Source: Cyanobacteria bacterium SZAS LIN-3 (GTDB lineage Bacteria > Cyanobacteriota > Vampirovibrionia > Obscuribacterales > Obscuribacteraceae). Taken from it: a stretch of DNA of 62,075 nucleotides. The notes under the pieces were generated by a model. That model was not told the DNA's origin. It did not search any database and saw only the letters and a program-made list of their open reading frames with translations. Made by a program: the position numbers and the translations under genes. The stretch is from the NCBI GenBank assembly GCA_018266215.1, contig JAFEAV010000032.1, positions 1 through 62,075 of the forward strand, given 5' to 3'. The number at the start of each line of letters is the position of its first letter. Position 1 is the stretch's first letter. Shown in pieces: positions 43,696-53,857 of the stretch.

Positions 43696-44858
43696 GTTTC
43701 CCTGTTTGGTTTCCTGCTTTTATTGCGCGTGTACATCCGGGGCAGGCGAGCGCGCATGCGGTAGGCCAGCTCGTAGGTAATGGTATCAAGACATACGGCC
43801 CAATCGCTCAAATAAAGTGTCTGATCGCCTTCCTGGCCTATCAGCGTAATGATGTCGCCTTCGCCGGCTTCGGGCACATCGGTGATATCAAAAAGCATCT
43901 GATCCATGCTGATGCGACCGACCTGGTCAATCACTCGGCCGAGCAGCAGACCTTTCATTTGATTAGAAAGGCCGCGGTCCACGCCGTCGGCATAGCCTAC
44001 CGGTATGGCGGCCAGTCTTGTCTCGCGCCGGGAAGTCCAGGTATGGCCGTAGCCGACCTTTTCGCCGGCGGCGATGGTGTTTGTATGGTTGATGCGGGCT
44101 TTGACCGACATGGCCGGGAGCAATGTCTCTGATACCGTATTTGGTTCCAGGCCGTAGAGATAGAGGCCGACCCGCACCATGTCGTAGTGGCAGTCGGGGA
44201 AGCGCGTGGTTGCCTCCGAGGAGGCCAGGTGAAAAATGGCTTCGGGGAAAAGCGGACGCGTCAGGGCAACCGCCCGCTCGAATAGCTCCTTTTGTTCCAG
44301 CACCGAGGCTTCCACCGAGGCATTGGCCAGGTGGCTGTAAACACTGACCAGGCGAAGGCCGCTGTCGGCGGCGATAGTTTGCAAAATAATCGGCAGTCGG
44401 TCTATGGGCACGCCGAGGCGGTGCATGCCCGTGTCCACCTTCAGGTGAATGGCCGCTTTTTTGCCTGTGCTGCGCGCTTTCTGACTGAGGTCCTGCAATT
44501 GCTTTTCGGTGGACACCGTAATTTCAAGATTGTTTTCAAGTGCCGCTGAAATAGCCCAGGTGGGGGTGGGGCTGAGAATGAGGATAGGCAGTGTGACACC
44601 GGCGTCCCGGATTTGTGTGCCTTCATCTATGGATGCCACGCCCAGATAATCCACCTCGGTGGCGGCAAACAGCTGGGAAAGCGGTATGGAACCGTGTCCA
44701 TAGGCATCACTCTTTACTACGGCCATGAGTTGCGGCCGCTTTCCTTTATATAGGTTTTGGCGCAGCGCTCGGACGTTGTGCTCAAGGTTATTGAGATCGA
44801 CTTCGATCCAGGCATCGCGTCGTATCGAGGTGAGATTGGCTTGGCGGGTTGGCTGCAT
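43692..44858 (-). CDS. alr: Alanine racemase
   Basis: 388 residues. PLP enzyme giving D-alanine for peptidoglycan. PLP lysine in AVVKSDAYGHG, HLKVDTGMHRLG, RVGLYLYG, the catalytic Tyr region IPVGYADGVDRG and GRISMDQMLFD. First gene of alr-nadD-yqeK. ATG at 44858, divergent from HU by 268 bases. Confidence 0.96.
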   Translation of the reverse strand: MQPTRQANLTSIRRDAWIEVDLNNLEHNVRALRQNLYKGKRPQLMAVVKSDAYGHGSIPLSQLFAATEVDYLGVASIDEGTQIRDAGVTLPILILSPTPTWAISAALENNLEITVSTEKQLQDLSQKARSTGKKAAIHLKVDTGMHRLGVPIDRLPIILQTIAADSGLRLVSVYSHLANASVEASVLEQKELFERAVALTRPLFPEAIFHLASSEATTRFPDCHYDMVRVGLYLYGLEPNTVSETLLPAMSVKARINHTNTIAAGEKVGYGHTWTSRRETRLAAIPVGYADGVDRGLSNQMKGLLLGRVIDQVGRISMDQMLFDITDVPEAGEGDIITLIGQEGDQTLYLSDWAVCLDTITYELAYRMRARLPRMYTRNKSRKPNRET

Positions 44859-45080
44859 TAGTAAATTATTGGCACACTCATTATTTCAAGCACTTCTCAT
44901 AGCTTATGTTTATGCTAGCATTGCTCTCGATCGTCATCATGATTTCTGCTAAACACAGTCCAGGCTTGTGTAGTAGGTCCAGGAAAAATATGGCGGAGTA
45001 AGCCTGTAAGGCTTGGTATCTCTTGGGGAATCCTAGATGATTTGGCCCCATTTCACTTGGGTCAAATCTGCCTGTTGTGG

Positions 45081-45094
45081 TCCTGTGTACAGGA
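45081..45094. promoter_or_regulatory. Inverted repeat upstream of the HU gene
   Basis: TCCTGT-GT-ACAGGA, 32 bases before the HU start. Candidate operator in a 268-base divergent region. Confidence 0.35.
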
Positions 45095-45126
45095 TTCGGT
45101 TCTAAATCTTTAAGGGGTGGAAAGTC

Positions 45127-45408
45127 TTGAATAAAGCAGAATTGGTCGACATAGTCGCGAAGGAAGCCGCTACTACCAAGAAAGACGCCGAGCAAGTGAT
45201 CAATAAAATGATGGAAGCCATCATTGGTCATGTAGCTAAGGGCGAAAAAGTTACTCTTGTTGGCTTTGGCACATTTGAAGCCCGCCAACGCAAAGCTCGC
45301 ACTGGTCGTAATCCTAAGACTAACGAGCCTCTTCATATTCCTGCCAAGCGCGTGGCTGGATTTAAGGTCGGAAAAGAGTTTGCCGATGCGGTAAACAAAC
45401 GCAAGTAA
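45127..45408 (+). CDS. hup: HU-family nucleoid DNA-binding protein
   Basis: 93 residues, TTG start (only start that keeps the conserved N-terminus NKAELVDIVAKEA). GFGTFEARQRKARTGRNPKTNEPLHIPAKRVAGFKVGKEF is the DNA-binding arm signature. Dimeric, bends DNA. A GGGGTGG lies upstream of the start. Upstream palindromes may give autoregulation. Confidence 0.96.
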   Translation: MNKAELVDIVAKEAATTKKDAEQVINKMMEAIIGHVAKGEKVTLVGFGTFEARQRKARTGRNPKTNEPLHIPAKRVAGFKVGKEFADAVNKRK

Positions 45409-45458
45409 TCGAGGGCATACCCGAAAGGGCCTGCTAATCGAACTTTCTGGAGGTCGGA

Positions 45459-46460
45459 GTGGGGTTACCTAGAGTAGCGGTTATAGGTTGTGGCAACTGG
45501 GGCAAAAACCTCGTACGCAACTTCCACCATCTTGGGGCCCTTGCTACGGTCTGCGATGCTGATCACCGGCGACTGGAACATGTCGCCAGAGAGCACCGCG
45601 GCGTTGCCACTACTGACGATTACGAGAGTGTCCTCAAGGACGCTTCCGTCAGCGCCATAGTGATAGCGACGCCCAGTGACACGCATTTCAACCTGGCTAA
45701 ACAAGCTCTGCTGGCCGGTAAGCATGTATATGTCGAAAAGCCCCTGGCGCGTGATGTAAAGCACGCCGAGGAACTGGACGAGATAGCAACTAACGCCAAT
45801 CTGGTTTTGATGGTAGGGCACTTGCTGCTCTACCATCCTGCCGTTAATTGCCTCAAAGATTTGATTGCATCGGGTGAGCTGGGTGAGCTGCTCTTCGTGC
45901 GCTCCGACCGTATGAATTTCAATCTTGGCCGTCGTGACTGGAGCGTGCTCTGGGATCTGGCGCCGCATGATATCTCGATGATGAGCTATCTGCTCGATTG
46001 TGAATCACCGGAAGTGAGCCGGGTCGGTGGCTGGGACACTCTGGGTGACGGCCTTGTGGACGTTGCCTACCTGGACCTGTCATTCCCCATCACGGTTAAC
46101 GGCGAGCAAAAAATCATCCCCGGACAGGTCCGCAATTCCTGGATTGATCCCCAGAAAGTTGTGCGCTTGACCGTAAACGGCACCAAAAAGACCGCTGTTC
46201 TTAACGATACACAACAGGAAGATAAGCTGGCGCTTCACAGTCAGACGTCCGAAGGGCGGATGGTTGTTGAGTATCCCTATTATCCTGATGGCGAACCGCT
46301 GCATCTGGAATGCGAGCATTTCCTGCAGTGCGTGCTGCGTGGCGAACGCCCCCGCACGGATGCCAACAATGCCTACAACGTAGTGCGTGTGCTCTCCGAT
46401 GTGGAAAAACGCCTCTCGGCCAGACCGGGAAAAAAAAGCCCGGTAGTGACGACCAGGTAA
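45459..46460 (+). CDS. Gfo/Idh/MocA-family NAD(P)-dependent oxidoreductase
   Basis: 333 residues, GTG start after GGAGG. Rossmann motif VAVIGCGNWGKNLVRN, IATPSDTHFNLAKQAL, the family hallmark EKPLA and DLAPHDISMM near the sugar-binding site. Close in layout to nucleotide-sugar 3-dehydrogenases (WlbA/WbpB type), so a cell-surface sugar pathway is possible, but no partner aminotransferase or acetyltransferase is next to it. Confidence 0.88.
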   Translation: MGLPRVAVIGCGNWGKNLVRNFHHLGALATVCDADHRRLEHVAREHRGVATTDDYESVLKDASVSAIVIATPSDTHFNLAKQALLAGKHVYVEKPLARDVKHAEELDEIATNANLVLMVGHLLLYHPAVNCLKDLIASGELGELLFVRSDRMNFNLGRRDWSVLWDLAPHDISMMSYLLDCESPEVSRVGGWDTLGDGLVDVAYLDLSFPITVNGEQKIIPGQVRNSWIDPQKVVRLTVNGTKKTAVLNDTQQEDKLALHSQTSEGRMVVEYPYYPDGEPLHLECEHFLQCVLRGERPRTDANNAYNVVRVLSDVEKRLSARPGKKSPVVTTR

Positions 46461-46587
46461 TTGAGCCTGAGTAGTTGCCAATTGCCGCGCTCTGGTAACA
46501 TCCCGTTAGCATTTTTCTTAACGCATGTTGCACCTGAGGTCGGCTGTGTATAATGAAGACCTGCACTGACCAAGTGCCTTCTGAATT

Positions 46588-46662
46588 GCGGGAGTAATTC
46601 AGTGGTAGAATGTCTCCTTGCCAAGGAGAATGTCGAGGGTTCGAACCCCTTCTCCCGCTCCA
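46588..46662 (+). tRNA. tRNA-Gly (anticodon GCC), CCA encoded
   Basis: Acceptor GCGGGAG (46588-46594) pairs with CTCCCGC (46652-46658); anticodon stem TCTCC/GGAGA with loop TTGCCAA, anticodon GCC at 46620-46622; T loop GGTTCGAACC. Discriminator T at 46659 and CCA at 46660-46662. Confidence 0.97.
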
Positions 46663-46667
46663 TTTTC

Positions 46668-46697
46668 AAAGCTGCCCCCGGTGGGCAGCTTTTTTTT
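46668..46697 (+). terminator. Intrinsic terminator after tRNA-Gly
   Basis: Stem GCTGCCC/GGGCAGC (extended by AAA/TTT) with a five-base loop and a run of eight T, five bases after the tRNA. Confidence 0.95.
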
Positions 46698-46760
46698 GCC
46701 CGTCTATCGGGTCCGGGGCTGATATATTAGATTTGGTCTGACATTGAGGTTTTTGAGCCC

Positions 46761-47315
46761 ATGAGCGAAGAGACAGTTTCACCGGCCCCGCAAGAACCTG
46801 CCCCGCCTGAATCCGCATCAACTGAACCGGAATCCACAGAATCTGCAATGAGTGCGTCGGCCAAGGCCGAGCTCGAGGCGGCGGTGCTCAACGCTGCCAA
46901 GATAGAAGGCGATATTTCCATGCGCCGCTCCCCCTGGAAGTCAGCGGCGGCGGCTATTCGCTATGTTCAGACCGCGGCCAAAACCAGTCAATTTCAAATC
47001 CGCACCTCCGACCGCGTTACCATCATCGCCCTGCTTTTCTTCTGTCTGGCTGAGGTGCTTTCGCTTGTCTACACGCCCCTGGCCGGCTTCAGATTTCCTT
47101 TTATGTGTTGCTGCGATGTCATCCTCGGCACATGCATCCTGCTCTTTCTCGTTTACCGCGTAGGCATTCTCAGCGCGCTCAATGGCCGCCAGGCGCTCAT
47201 TTGCTGGCAGATGATGATGGGCTGCATCTTTCTTGGCATCTTCCTCTGTCTCAATACAATATTTGTAATTGCCTGGCTGGTTGAAGCATTCTTCCCGCAT
47301 CCGCCGCTCTATTAG
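46761..47315 (+). CDS. Membrane protein of unknown function
   Basis: 184 residues. Acidic Pro/Glu/Ser-rich N-terminus (about 1-40), then a cytosolic linker and three membrane helices (about 90-110, 117-135, 155-178). The Cys-rich FMCCCD in the second helix is unusual. No family recognised. Stands alone between tRNA-Gly and tig. Confidence 0.6.
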   Translation: MSEETVSPAPQEPAPPESASTEPESTESAMSASAKAELEAAVLNAAKIEGDISMRRSPWKSAAAAIRYVQTAAKTSQFQIRTSDRVTIIALLFFCLAEVLSLVYTPLAGFRFPFMCCCDVILGTCILLFLVYRVGILSALNGRQALICWQMMMGCIFLGIFLCLNTIFVIAWLVEAFFPHPPLY

Positions 47316-47431
47316 TTAAGACTTGCTTTGTAATGCCAGCTCTAGCCGGTTTTGGGCTCTGGCGCGTGTTAAAATCCACTGTCTGTGTAAGCAGTTAACA
47401 TCGTTATATCCGTATTTTGAGAGAGAGAAGC

Positions 47432-48892
47432 ATGAAGGTCACCCTTGAGCGGGAAGGCAAAAACGTCGTCAAGCTGAGTTTAGAGCTTGAGTCAGACAGA
47501 GTTTCGCGGGCTTACGAGATGGCATGCCGCCAGCTCAGCCACCAGGTGCGCATCCCCGGTTTCAGACCGGGTAAGGCACCGCGCATGATTATTGAAAAAA
47601 CAATCGGCGAAGAAAATATCAAGCGTGAAACGCTCGAGCGTCTCGTGCCGGAGCTTATCAATGAAGCTCTGTTCAAAGAAAACCTCGACATCATCACTGC
47701 TCCCGAGTATTCCAATTTTGAATTCAAATTGGGTCAACCTCTGAAGTTTGATGCCAAGTTTGAAGTAAGACCGGAAGTCGTTCTCGGCAATTACAAAGAA
47801 ATCGAAGTCAATGTGCCCGAGGTCAATCTCCCCGCCGATGCGCTTGAAAGAGCCCTCGCCAACGTGGCCGAGACCAAGGCCGCTTTGCAGACCGTTGAAG
47901 GCAAGCCCGTCGAAATGGGCAACACTGTTGTCATCGACTTTGAATGCAAGGTAGACGGCAATGTTATCGAAGGCGGTAAGGCCGACGGTATGCTGCTGGA
48001 AGTGAAGGAAGGTTCGTTCCTGCCCGGCTTCTGCGAACAGCTCGTGGGCAAGAAGACCGGTGAAAAATTCCAGATCAAAGCGACATTCCCGGCTGATTAC
48101 AGACGCAAGGAAATCGCCGGCAAGGAAGCTGAATTTGCCGTCGAACTGAAAGAAATCCGTCATAAATTTGTGCCCGAAATCGATGACGAACTGGCCAAAT
48201 CAGTCGGTCACGAAAATCTCGCCGCTCTCAAGGAGTCTGTCCTGGCCGAGCTTGATGAAGTGGTCAAGCAGGAAAATGAAGCGCGCGCCCAGAGAATGGT
48301 AGTAGAGGCGGTGGCGCATCTGGCCACCGTTGATATCCCTGAATCCATGGTAGAGCGTGAAAGAGAGCTGCTCATCGGTCAGGTGCGTCGCTACATCGAA
48401 CAGGGCGGACAGGCCTGGGAAGAGTTCGAAGCCACCGACGATTACAAGCAAATGAAAGAGTCCAAACTCAATGAAGCGAAGCAGAGAGTGCTGACTTCAC
48501 TGGTTCTGGGCGCGGTTGTGCGCGAAGAGAAATTGACCGTCAACGACGAAGAAATGATTCCGTATCTTGCAGATCTGGCCATGCGCTATAACCTGCGTCC
48601 GGATCAGTTCGAAGAATTCGCCGGCAATGAAGAAGTGCGCAGGCAGGTGGCTGAGGAAGTATTGACCGGTAAAGTGGTCGAGCTTTTGATTGCCAAAGCC
48701 AAGATCAATTATGTGCCCGATGACGGCTGCCACGAAGATCATGATCATTCAACGCATGATCACGCCGGCCACAGTCATGAGCACGGTGAAAAAGCGGCTG
48801 TGGGTGCCAAATCCAAGGGTGAGACCAAAGGCGAAAGCAAAGCTAAAGCTGAAGGTGACACTAAAAAGGAAAAGGCCAAGAAAAAAGATTAG
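47432..48892 (+). CDS. tig: Trigger factor with His- and Lys-rich tail
   Basis: 486 residues from the ATG at 47432 (GAGAGAG upstream); the TTG at 47417 is less likely. Ribosome-binding signature GFRPGKAPR (about 45-53), FKBP-like PPIase domain (about 160-245: VVIDFECKVDG ... FLPGFCEQLVG), then the helical chaperone arms. Meets chains leaving the ribosome. The last 60 residues are unusual: a His/Asp stretch (HEDHDHSTHDHAGHSHEHG) and then Lys/Glu/Gly repeats. This recalls the metal-binding tail of SlyD. First of the tig-clpP-clpX-lon group. Confidence 0.96.
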   Translation: MKVTLEREGKNVVKLSLELESDRVSRAYEMACRQLSHQVRIPGFRPGKAPRMIIEKTIGEENIKRETLERLVPELINEALFKENLDIITAPEYSNFEFKLGQPLKFDAKFEVRPEVVLGNYKEIEVNVPEVNLPADALERALANVAETKAALQTVEGKPVEMGNTVVIDFECKVDGNVIEGGKADGMLLEVKEGSFLPGFCEQLVGKKTGEKFQIKATFPADYRRKEIAGKEAEFAVELKEIRHKFVPEIDDELAKSVGHENLAALKESVLAELDEVVKQENEARAQRMVVEAVAHLATVDIPESMVERERELLIGQVRRYIEQGGQAWEEFEATDDYKQMKESKLNEAKQRVLTSLVLGAVVREEKLTVNDEEMIPYLADLAMRYNLRPDQFEEFAGNEEVRRQVAEEVLTGKVVELLIAKAKINYVPDDGCHEDHDHSTHDHAGHSHEHGEKAAVGAKSKGETKGESKAKAEGDTKKEKAKKKD

Positions 48893-48973
48893 TCTGGACC
48901 GGAGATTTTTTCCAAAACAGGCTAAACTACTCCCCATGAGCCACCTTGATAGTTTCATTTGGAGAATATGACC

Positions 48974-49678
48974 ATGGGCCCTGATAACGAAAGTAAGTAC
49001 ATTAAGACCCCGCCTTCGAGCAGACAGTTGCACGAGCTGTGGAGCATTTCTCCGTACGCCAGTCCCAATGCCGTTTATCCACCTACAGTCATTGAGACCA
49101 CGGCACGCGGCGAACGCGCCTTCGATATTTTTTCGCGCCTCCTGCGTGAACGTATCGTATTCATGGGCACTGCCATCGATGACACCGTAGCCAATCTGAT
49201 CGTGGCTCAGTTGCTTCTTCTTGAAGGCGAAGACCCGGAGAAAGATATACGTCTGTATATCAATTCACCCGGTGGATCCGTCACCGCCGGTCTGGCGATT
49301 TTTGACACCATGCAGCATATCCGCTCGGATGTATCAACGATATGTCTCGGCCAGGCTGCCAGCATGGGCGCCTTCCTTCTCTCGGCCGGTGCCAAAGGCA
49401 AGAGACTTTCTCTGCCGCATGCCCGCATCCTTATTCACCAACCCCTGGGTGGTGCTCAAGGTCAGGCTACCGACATTGAAATCCAGGCCCGCGAAATTCT
49501 GCGCATTAAGAGACAACTTAATGAGCTGATGGCCGAACAAACCGGTCAGACAGTTAAGACCATTGAGAAAGATACGGATCGCGACAACATCATGACTGCT
49601 GAGGAAGCCAAGGAGTACGGCCTGGTTGATTCAGTAATCACTAAACTTGATCAATCGCCGAACCTGGCCGCTGTTTAA
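48974..49678 (+). CDS. clpP: ClpP protease subunit
   Basis: 234 residues from the ATG at 48974, nine bases after GGAG; ATG at 48968 and TTG at 48959 are in frame but too near the ribosome site. Ser130 (GQAASMGAF) and His155 ([12 protein letters not shown]) stand 25 apart as expected, with the Asp in the KDTDRDNIM region. Tetradecameric serine protease working with ClpX next door. N-terminus is about 30 residues longer than common, perhaps a propeptide. Confidence 0.96.
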   Translation: MGPDNESKYIKTPPSSRQLHELWSISPYASPNAVYPPTVIETTARGERAFDIFSRLLRERIVFMGTAIDDTVANLIVAQLLLLEGEDPEKDIRLYINSPGGSVTAGLAIFDTMQHIRSDVSTICLGQAASMGAFLLSAGAKGKRLSLPHARILIHQPLGGAQGQATDIEIQAREILRIKRQLNELMAEQTGQTVKTIEKDTDRDNIMTAEEAKEYGLVDSVITKLDQSPNLAAV

Positions 49679-49688
49679 GACAAATTGG

Positions 49689-49716
49689 TGCCCGGGACAT
49701 GACATTGTCCCGGGCA
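49689..49716. terminator. Hairpin terminator after clpP
   Basis: Perfect 11-bp stem TGCCCGGGACA/TGTCCCGGGCA with a six-base loop, ten bases after the clpP stop, followed by TTTAACTTT. The T-tract is imperfect, so clpP and clpX may be partly coupled. Confidence 0.75.
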
Positions 49717-49841
49717 TTTAACTTTGTAGATTCTCCAGTTTGTGATTAAGTAGAACTGATGAGTTTGATTAAAAGAGGAAAAATTTAGCCTCAAGTTGAA
49801 AAGAATGTGCCGAATGTCATGATTTCAGGCACTAAGGCTGT

Positions 49842-49858
49842 CGCTTAAGCGTCATAAT
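49842..49858 (+). promoter_or_regulatory. Putative clpX promoter element
   Basis: Palindrome CGCTTAAGCG (49842-49851) touches a CATAAT -10-like box (49853-49858), 37 bases before the clpX start. No firm -35. Confidence 0.35.
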
Positions 49859-49894
49859 CTATTTAACGGTGTGTGTTCTAGATAGGGAAACTAA

Positions 49895-51193
49895 ATGCCA
49901 AAGCAATCGGACAACCGACTCAAATGCTCATTTTGCGGAAAGAGTCAGGACCAGGTTAAAAAGCTAATCGCCGGACCTGGAGTCTATATCTGCGATGAAT
50001 GTGTCGATCTCTGCAATGAGATCCTCGACGAAGAGCTTTTTGAAGGTGGAGCCGCCGCCCAGCCCGCAGCTGAGAGCACCGCTCCGGCGATGGTTGATAT
50101 ACCGAAACCCCAGGAAATCAAAGCCTATCTGGACCAGCACATAATCGGTCAGGCCACGGCCAAGAAAATCCTGTCAGTGGCTGTTTACAACCACTACAAA
50201 CGCATCAGCCACAATTCAGAGCTGGCCGAACAGGTCGAAATTCAAAAATCCAATATTTTGCTGATAGGTCCCACCGGTTGCGGTAAAACGCTCCTGGCTC
50301 AGACCCTGGCCAAATTGCTCGATGTGCCCTTCGCGGTAGCTGACGCCACCACCCTGACCGAAGCCGGTTACGTTGGTGAAGACGTCGAAAACATCCTTCT
50401 GCGCCTCTATCAGGCCGCCGATTACGACATTAAGAAGGCCGAGCGCGGCATCATCTACATCGATGAAATCGACAAAATTTCGCGCAAGTCCGAAAACACA
50501 AGCATCACCAGAGATGTGTCCGGTGAAGGCGTGCAACAGGCCCTGCTCAAGATGATTGAAGGCACGCTGGCCAATGTGCCGCCCCAGGGCGGTCGCAAGC
50601 ACCCGCATCAAGAATTTATCCAGATCAACACGGCCAACATTCTCTTTGTTTGCGGCGGCGCCTTCGTCGGCCTGGACAAGATTGTGGAAGCCCGCGTGTC
50701 GTCTAATCGCAACATCGGCTTCGGCTCCGAGCGTCCTCTCACCGCCTGGGAGAGAGAACAGCGCTCATCCAAGATCCTCAAGGACACCGCGCCCGATGAC
50801 CTGCTCAAGTTTGGTCTGATCCCTGAATTCGTTGGACGTATGCCGGTTCTGGCCGTTCTTGAATCCCTCGATGTTGAAGCCCTTGTGCGCATCATGGTCG
50901 AGCCCAAAAACGCCATCATCAAGCAATACCAGCAACTTCTGGCCCTGGACGGAGTCGAGCTCAAATTCGACACCGACGCCATCCGCGCCATCTCCGAAGA
51001 AGCGATCAAGCGCAAAACCGGCGCCCGCGCCCTGCGCTCGATTGTGGAAGAGATTATGCTCGACATAATGTACGAAGTGCCCTCGCGCACCGACATTAAG
51101 GTCTGCCATATCACGAAGGAACTTGTTGATAAACGTTCAACTGCTGAACTTCTACAGCTTCCAAAGGCTAAACTGAAGGGTGAAATAGCCTAG
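49895..51193 (+). CDS. clpX: ClpX ATPase subunit of the ClpXP protease
   Basis: 432 residues. N-terminal zinc finger ([10 protein letters not shown] ... [10 protein letters not shown]), Walker [16 protein letters not shown], Walker [11 protein letters not shown], and a ClpP-docking region in the GF family. Unfolds tagged proteins and feeds them to ClpP. Own promoter likely, 216 bases after clpP; 50 bases before lon. Confidence 0.98.
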   Translation: MPKQSDNRLKCSFCGKSQDQVKKLIAGPGVYICDECVDLCNEILDEELFEGGAAAQPAAESTAPAMVDIPKPQEIKAYLDQHIIGQATAKKILSVAVYNHYKRISHNSELAEQVEIQKSNILLIGPTGCGKTLLAQTLAKLLDVPFAVADATTLTEAGYVGEDVENILLRLYQAADYDIKKAERGIIYIDEIDKISRKSENTSITRDVSGEGVQQALLKMIEGTLANVPPQGGRKHPHQEFIQINTANILFVCGGAFVGLDKIVEARVSSNRNIGFGSERPLTAWEREQRSSKILKDTAPDDLLKFGLIPEFVGRMPVLAVLESLDVEALVRIMVEPKNAIIKQYQQLLALDGVELKFDTDAIRAISEEAIKRKTGARALRSIVEEIMLDIMYEVPSRTDIKVCHITKELVDKRSTAELLQLPKAKLKGEIA

Positions 51194-51243
51194 ACTATAT
51201 AGGCTATTCAATATCCCTTCTAAAGAGGCACGGTGAAGCCCCA

Positions 51244-53643
51244 GTGGTAGACCTGAGCACAACGTTTTTTCCACTTATCCCCCTGCGGGATGTTGTGGTC
51301 TTCCCTCAGATGGTCACGCCCCTTTTTGTCTCCAGACAAAAATCGATTGCCGCCCTTGAGCAGTCTTTGATGCGCGACGACCGGCTGGTTGTGCTTGTTG
51401 CCCAGAAGGATGCCGAAACCGAAGAGCCCAAGCTCGACGACCTCTATCAAGTCGGCACCCTGGCCGAAGTGATGCAAATGCTCAAGCTGCCCGACGGCAC
51501 TGTCAAAGTGCTGGTGGAAGGCTCGATGCGTGTGGCTCTGGACCAGGTTGAAGACGGTGCCGAGCATTTCACCGCCCAGGTAACCGAGCTGAGTGAAGTC
51601 CTGGTGGACGATGAGACCACCCGCACCCTGATCAAGATCTCGGTGGAAAAATTTGAGCAGTACGTCAAGTCCACTAAAAAAATCAATCCGGAAAGCCTCC
51701 TGGCCGTCTCCGGCATCGGTCAACCCGGCCGCCTGGCCGATATCATCGCCACCTATCTGGGCCTGACCCTGGCCGAGCGTCAGCGCAGTCTGGAAATTAC
51801 CGATGCCACCGAAAGGCTGGAATACATTGGCCAGCTGCTGTCGCGCGAACTGGAACTGGCGGATCTGGAACAGCAAATCCACGACAAAGTCAGATTCAAC
51901 CTGGAAAAAACGCAGCGCGAGTACTATCTGCGCGAAAAGATGCGCATCATCCAGGACGAACTCAGTGCCGAAGGCGGCGAACTGAGCGAAATCAACGAAT
52001 ACAAGCAAAAAATCAAAAAGTGCAAAATCACAGGCGTGGCCCTGGAAAAGGCCACCAAAGAACTGTCGCGCCTGGAAAAAATGATGCCGCAAAGCGCTGA
52101 AGCGGCGGTCATTCGTACCTATCTCGATGTGCTGGTTTCGCTGCCCTGGGGCAAGCGCTCCAAGGAAGTAATTGACCTGCGCCGGGCTGATGCCATCCTG
52201 GCCGAAGACCATTACGGTCTGGAAAAAGTAAAAGAACGCATCCTCGAGTATCTGGCCGTGCGCAAGCTGGCCAAAGAGCCGACCGGCACGATTCTCTGCC
52301 TGGTTGGCCCGCCCGGCGTGGGCAAGACCAGTCTGGTCAAATCCATCGCCAAAGCCATGAACCGCCAGTTTTCGCGCATCTCGCTCGGCGGCGTCAGCGA
52401 TGAGGCCGAAATCCGCGGTCACCGCCGCACGTACATCGGTGCTATGCCAGGGCGCATTATTCAGGCCCTGAAGCAATCGGGCACCAAAAATCCGGTTATT
52501 TTGTTGGACGAAATTGAAAAAATGTCGCGCTCCTATCAAGGCGATCCGATGGCCGCCATGCTGGAAGTGCTCGATCCCGACCAGAATGACAATTTTACCG
52601 ACCACTATCTGGACGCGCCCTTTTCGCTCTCCGAAGTCGTATTTGTAGCGACGGCCAATACTCTGGACCACGTCCCCAGGCCGCTTCACGACAGGCTGGA
52701 AATCATTCCCATCTCCGGCTACACCGAAGAAGAAAAAGTGGCCATCGCCGAAAATCACATCGTTCCCAAAACGCTGCGCAAGCACGGGCTGAGCGGCAAG
52801 CAGTTGAAGCTGAACTCGCCTACTCTGCGTAAAATTATTCAAGAATACACACGCGAAGCCGGCGTCAGAGGCCTGGAACGCAGTATCGCCAGCATCTGTC
52901 GCAAAGTTGCTTCGCAGGTCGTTAAAGAAGAAGTTGAGTCCGTGAAGATGCAACCGAATATGGTGGCGAAATTTTTAGGGCCGCCGCGAGTTGTCAGAGA
53001 AAATGAAGTCAAAGGACCGCAGGTCGGCATCGTCACCGGGCTTGCCTGGACCGAAACCGGCGGTGAAACGCTCTCAATTGAAGTGAACACCATGCCCGGC
53101 AAAGGCAATCTGCAATTGACCGGACAACTGGGCGACATCATGAAAGAGTCTGCCCAGGCTGCATTCAGTTATTTGCGCAGCCATGCCGAAAGTCTGGGCA
53201 TCGATCCTAATTTTCAGGAAACGCAGGATATCCACGTGCATATCCCCGAAGGCGCGACGCCTAAAGACGGTCCTTCCGCCGGTGTGGCCATGTGCTGCGC
53301 CCTGGTTTCGGCCATCTCCAAACGGCCTGCCCGCGGCAATCTAGCCATGACCGGTGAAATTACACTGCGCGGTCGCATCATCGGCATCGGCGGTTTGAAA
53401 GAAAAAGTTCTGGCGGCGTTGCGGGCCGGTATAAAGACCGTGATTTTCCCGAGAGCCAATGAGAAAGACCTTATCGACATTCCAGACTATGTGAAAGAGA
53501 AAGTTGAACTAATTCCGGTCTCGCATCTGGATGAAGTATTTGCGCTTGTGTTTAAAGACAGCGCCAAGAAGCGCCCTCCTGCCGGTAAGAGTCGTCCGAC
53601 CATAGCCGGTGGCCGACGCACAGCCATGGGCCGCCGCGACTAG
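51244..53643 (+). CDS. lon: Lon ATP-dependent protease
   Basis: 799 residues, GTG start. N-terminal substrate domain ([19 protein letters not shown]), coiled coil, AAA+ module ([25 protein letters not shown]), and Ser-Lys peptidase domain ([11 protein letters not shown] for Ser, [19 protein letters not shown] for Lys). Degrades damaged proteins and regulators. Last of the proteostasis block; a tandem palindrome array begins 17 bases after its stop. Confidence 0.98.
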   Translation: MVDLSTTFFPLIPLRDVVVFPQMVTPLFVSRQKSIAALEQSLMRDDRLVVLVAQKDAETEEPKLDDLYQVGTLAEVMQMLKLPDGTVKVLVEGSMRVALDQVEDGAEHFTAQVTELSEVLVDDETTRTLIKISVEKFEQYVKSTKKINPESLLAVSGIGQPGRLADIIATYLGLTLAERQRSLEITDATERLEYIGQLLSRELELADLEQQIHDKVRFNLEKTQREYYLREKMRIIQDELSAEGGELSEINEYKQKIKKCKITGVALEKATKELSRLEKMMPQSAEAAVIRTYLDVLVSLPWGKRSKEVIDLRRADAILAEDHYGLEKVKERILEYLAVRKLAKEPTGTILCLVGPPGVGKTSLVKSIAKAMNRQFSRISLGGVSDEAEIRGHRRTYIGAMPGRIIQALKQSGTKNPVILLDEIEKMSRSYQGDPMAAMLEVLDPDQNDNFTDHYLDAPFSLSEVVFVATANTLDHVPRPLHDRLEIIPISGYTEEEKVAIAENHIVPKTLRKHGLSGKQLKLNSPTLRKIIQEYTREAGVRGLERSIASICRKVASQVVKEEVESVKMQPNMVAKFLGPPRVVRENEVKGPQVGIVTGLAWTETGGETLSIEVNTMPGKGNLQLTGQLGDIMKESAQAAFSYLRSHAESLGIDPNFQETQDIHVHIPEGATPKDGPSAGVAMCCALVSAISKRPARGNLAMTGEITLRGRIIGIGGLKEKVLAALRAGIKTVIFPRANEKDLIDIPDYVKEKVELIPVSHLDEVFALVFKDSAKKRPPAGKSRPTIAGGRRTAMGRRD

Positions 53644-53660
53644 TTGTTTGTGTAAACCCC

Positions 53661-53798
53661 AACCGATATCGGTTGAGGTATTCAAGTTGGTAAACCCCAA
53701 CCGATATCGGTTGAGCTATTCAAGTTGGACAGGCCCAACCGATATCGGTTCAGGTATCCAAGGTGCAAAACCCGAACCGATATCGGTTTAGGTTTTGG
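53661..53798. repeat. Four tandem palindrome units with a 38-bp period after lon
   Basis: AACCGATATCGGTT starts at 53661, 53699, 53737 and 53775: exactly 38 bases apart each time. The 24 bases between cores are also related, most clearly in the first two units (TATTCAAGTTGG in both) and less in the third. The fourth unit has flanks AAAACCCG and TAGGTTTT, near-complementary. Lies in the gap between convergent lon and the next gene, so a two-way terminator role is plausible. Confidence 0.9.
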
Positions 53799-53857
53799 AT
53801 TTGCCTATGCGATTTTCGGCTAGTAAGCAGGGCGTGCTAGTAAGCAGGACGATTGCG

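Noticed and set aside
51220..52953. 577-codon frame on the minus strand
   Set aside because: Fully antisense to lon, whose motifs are complete; no family sequence in the translation.
53661..53798. CRISPR array
   Set aside because: Regular 38-bp spacing, but the conserved unit is only a 14-bp palindrome and the linkers are related to each other; no cas genes.
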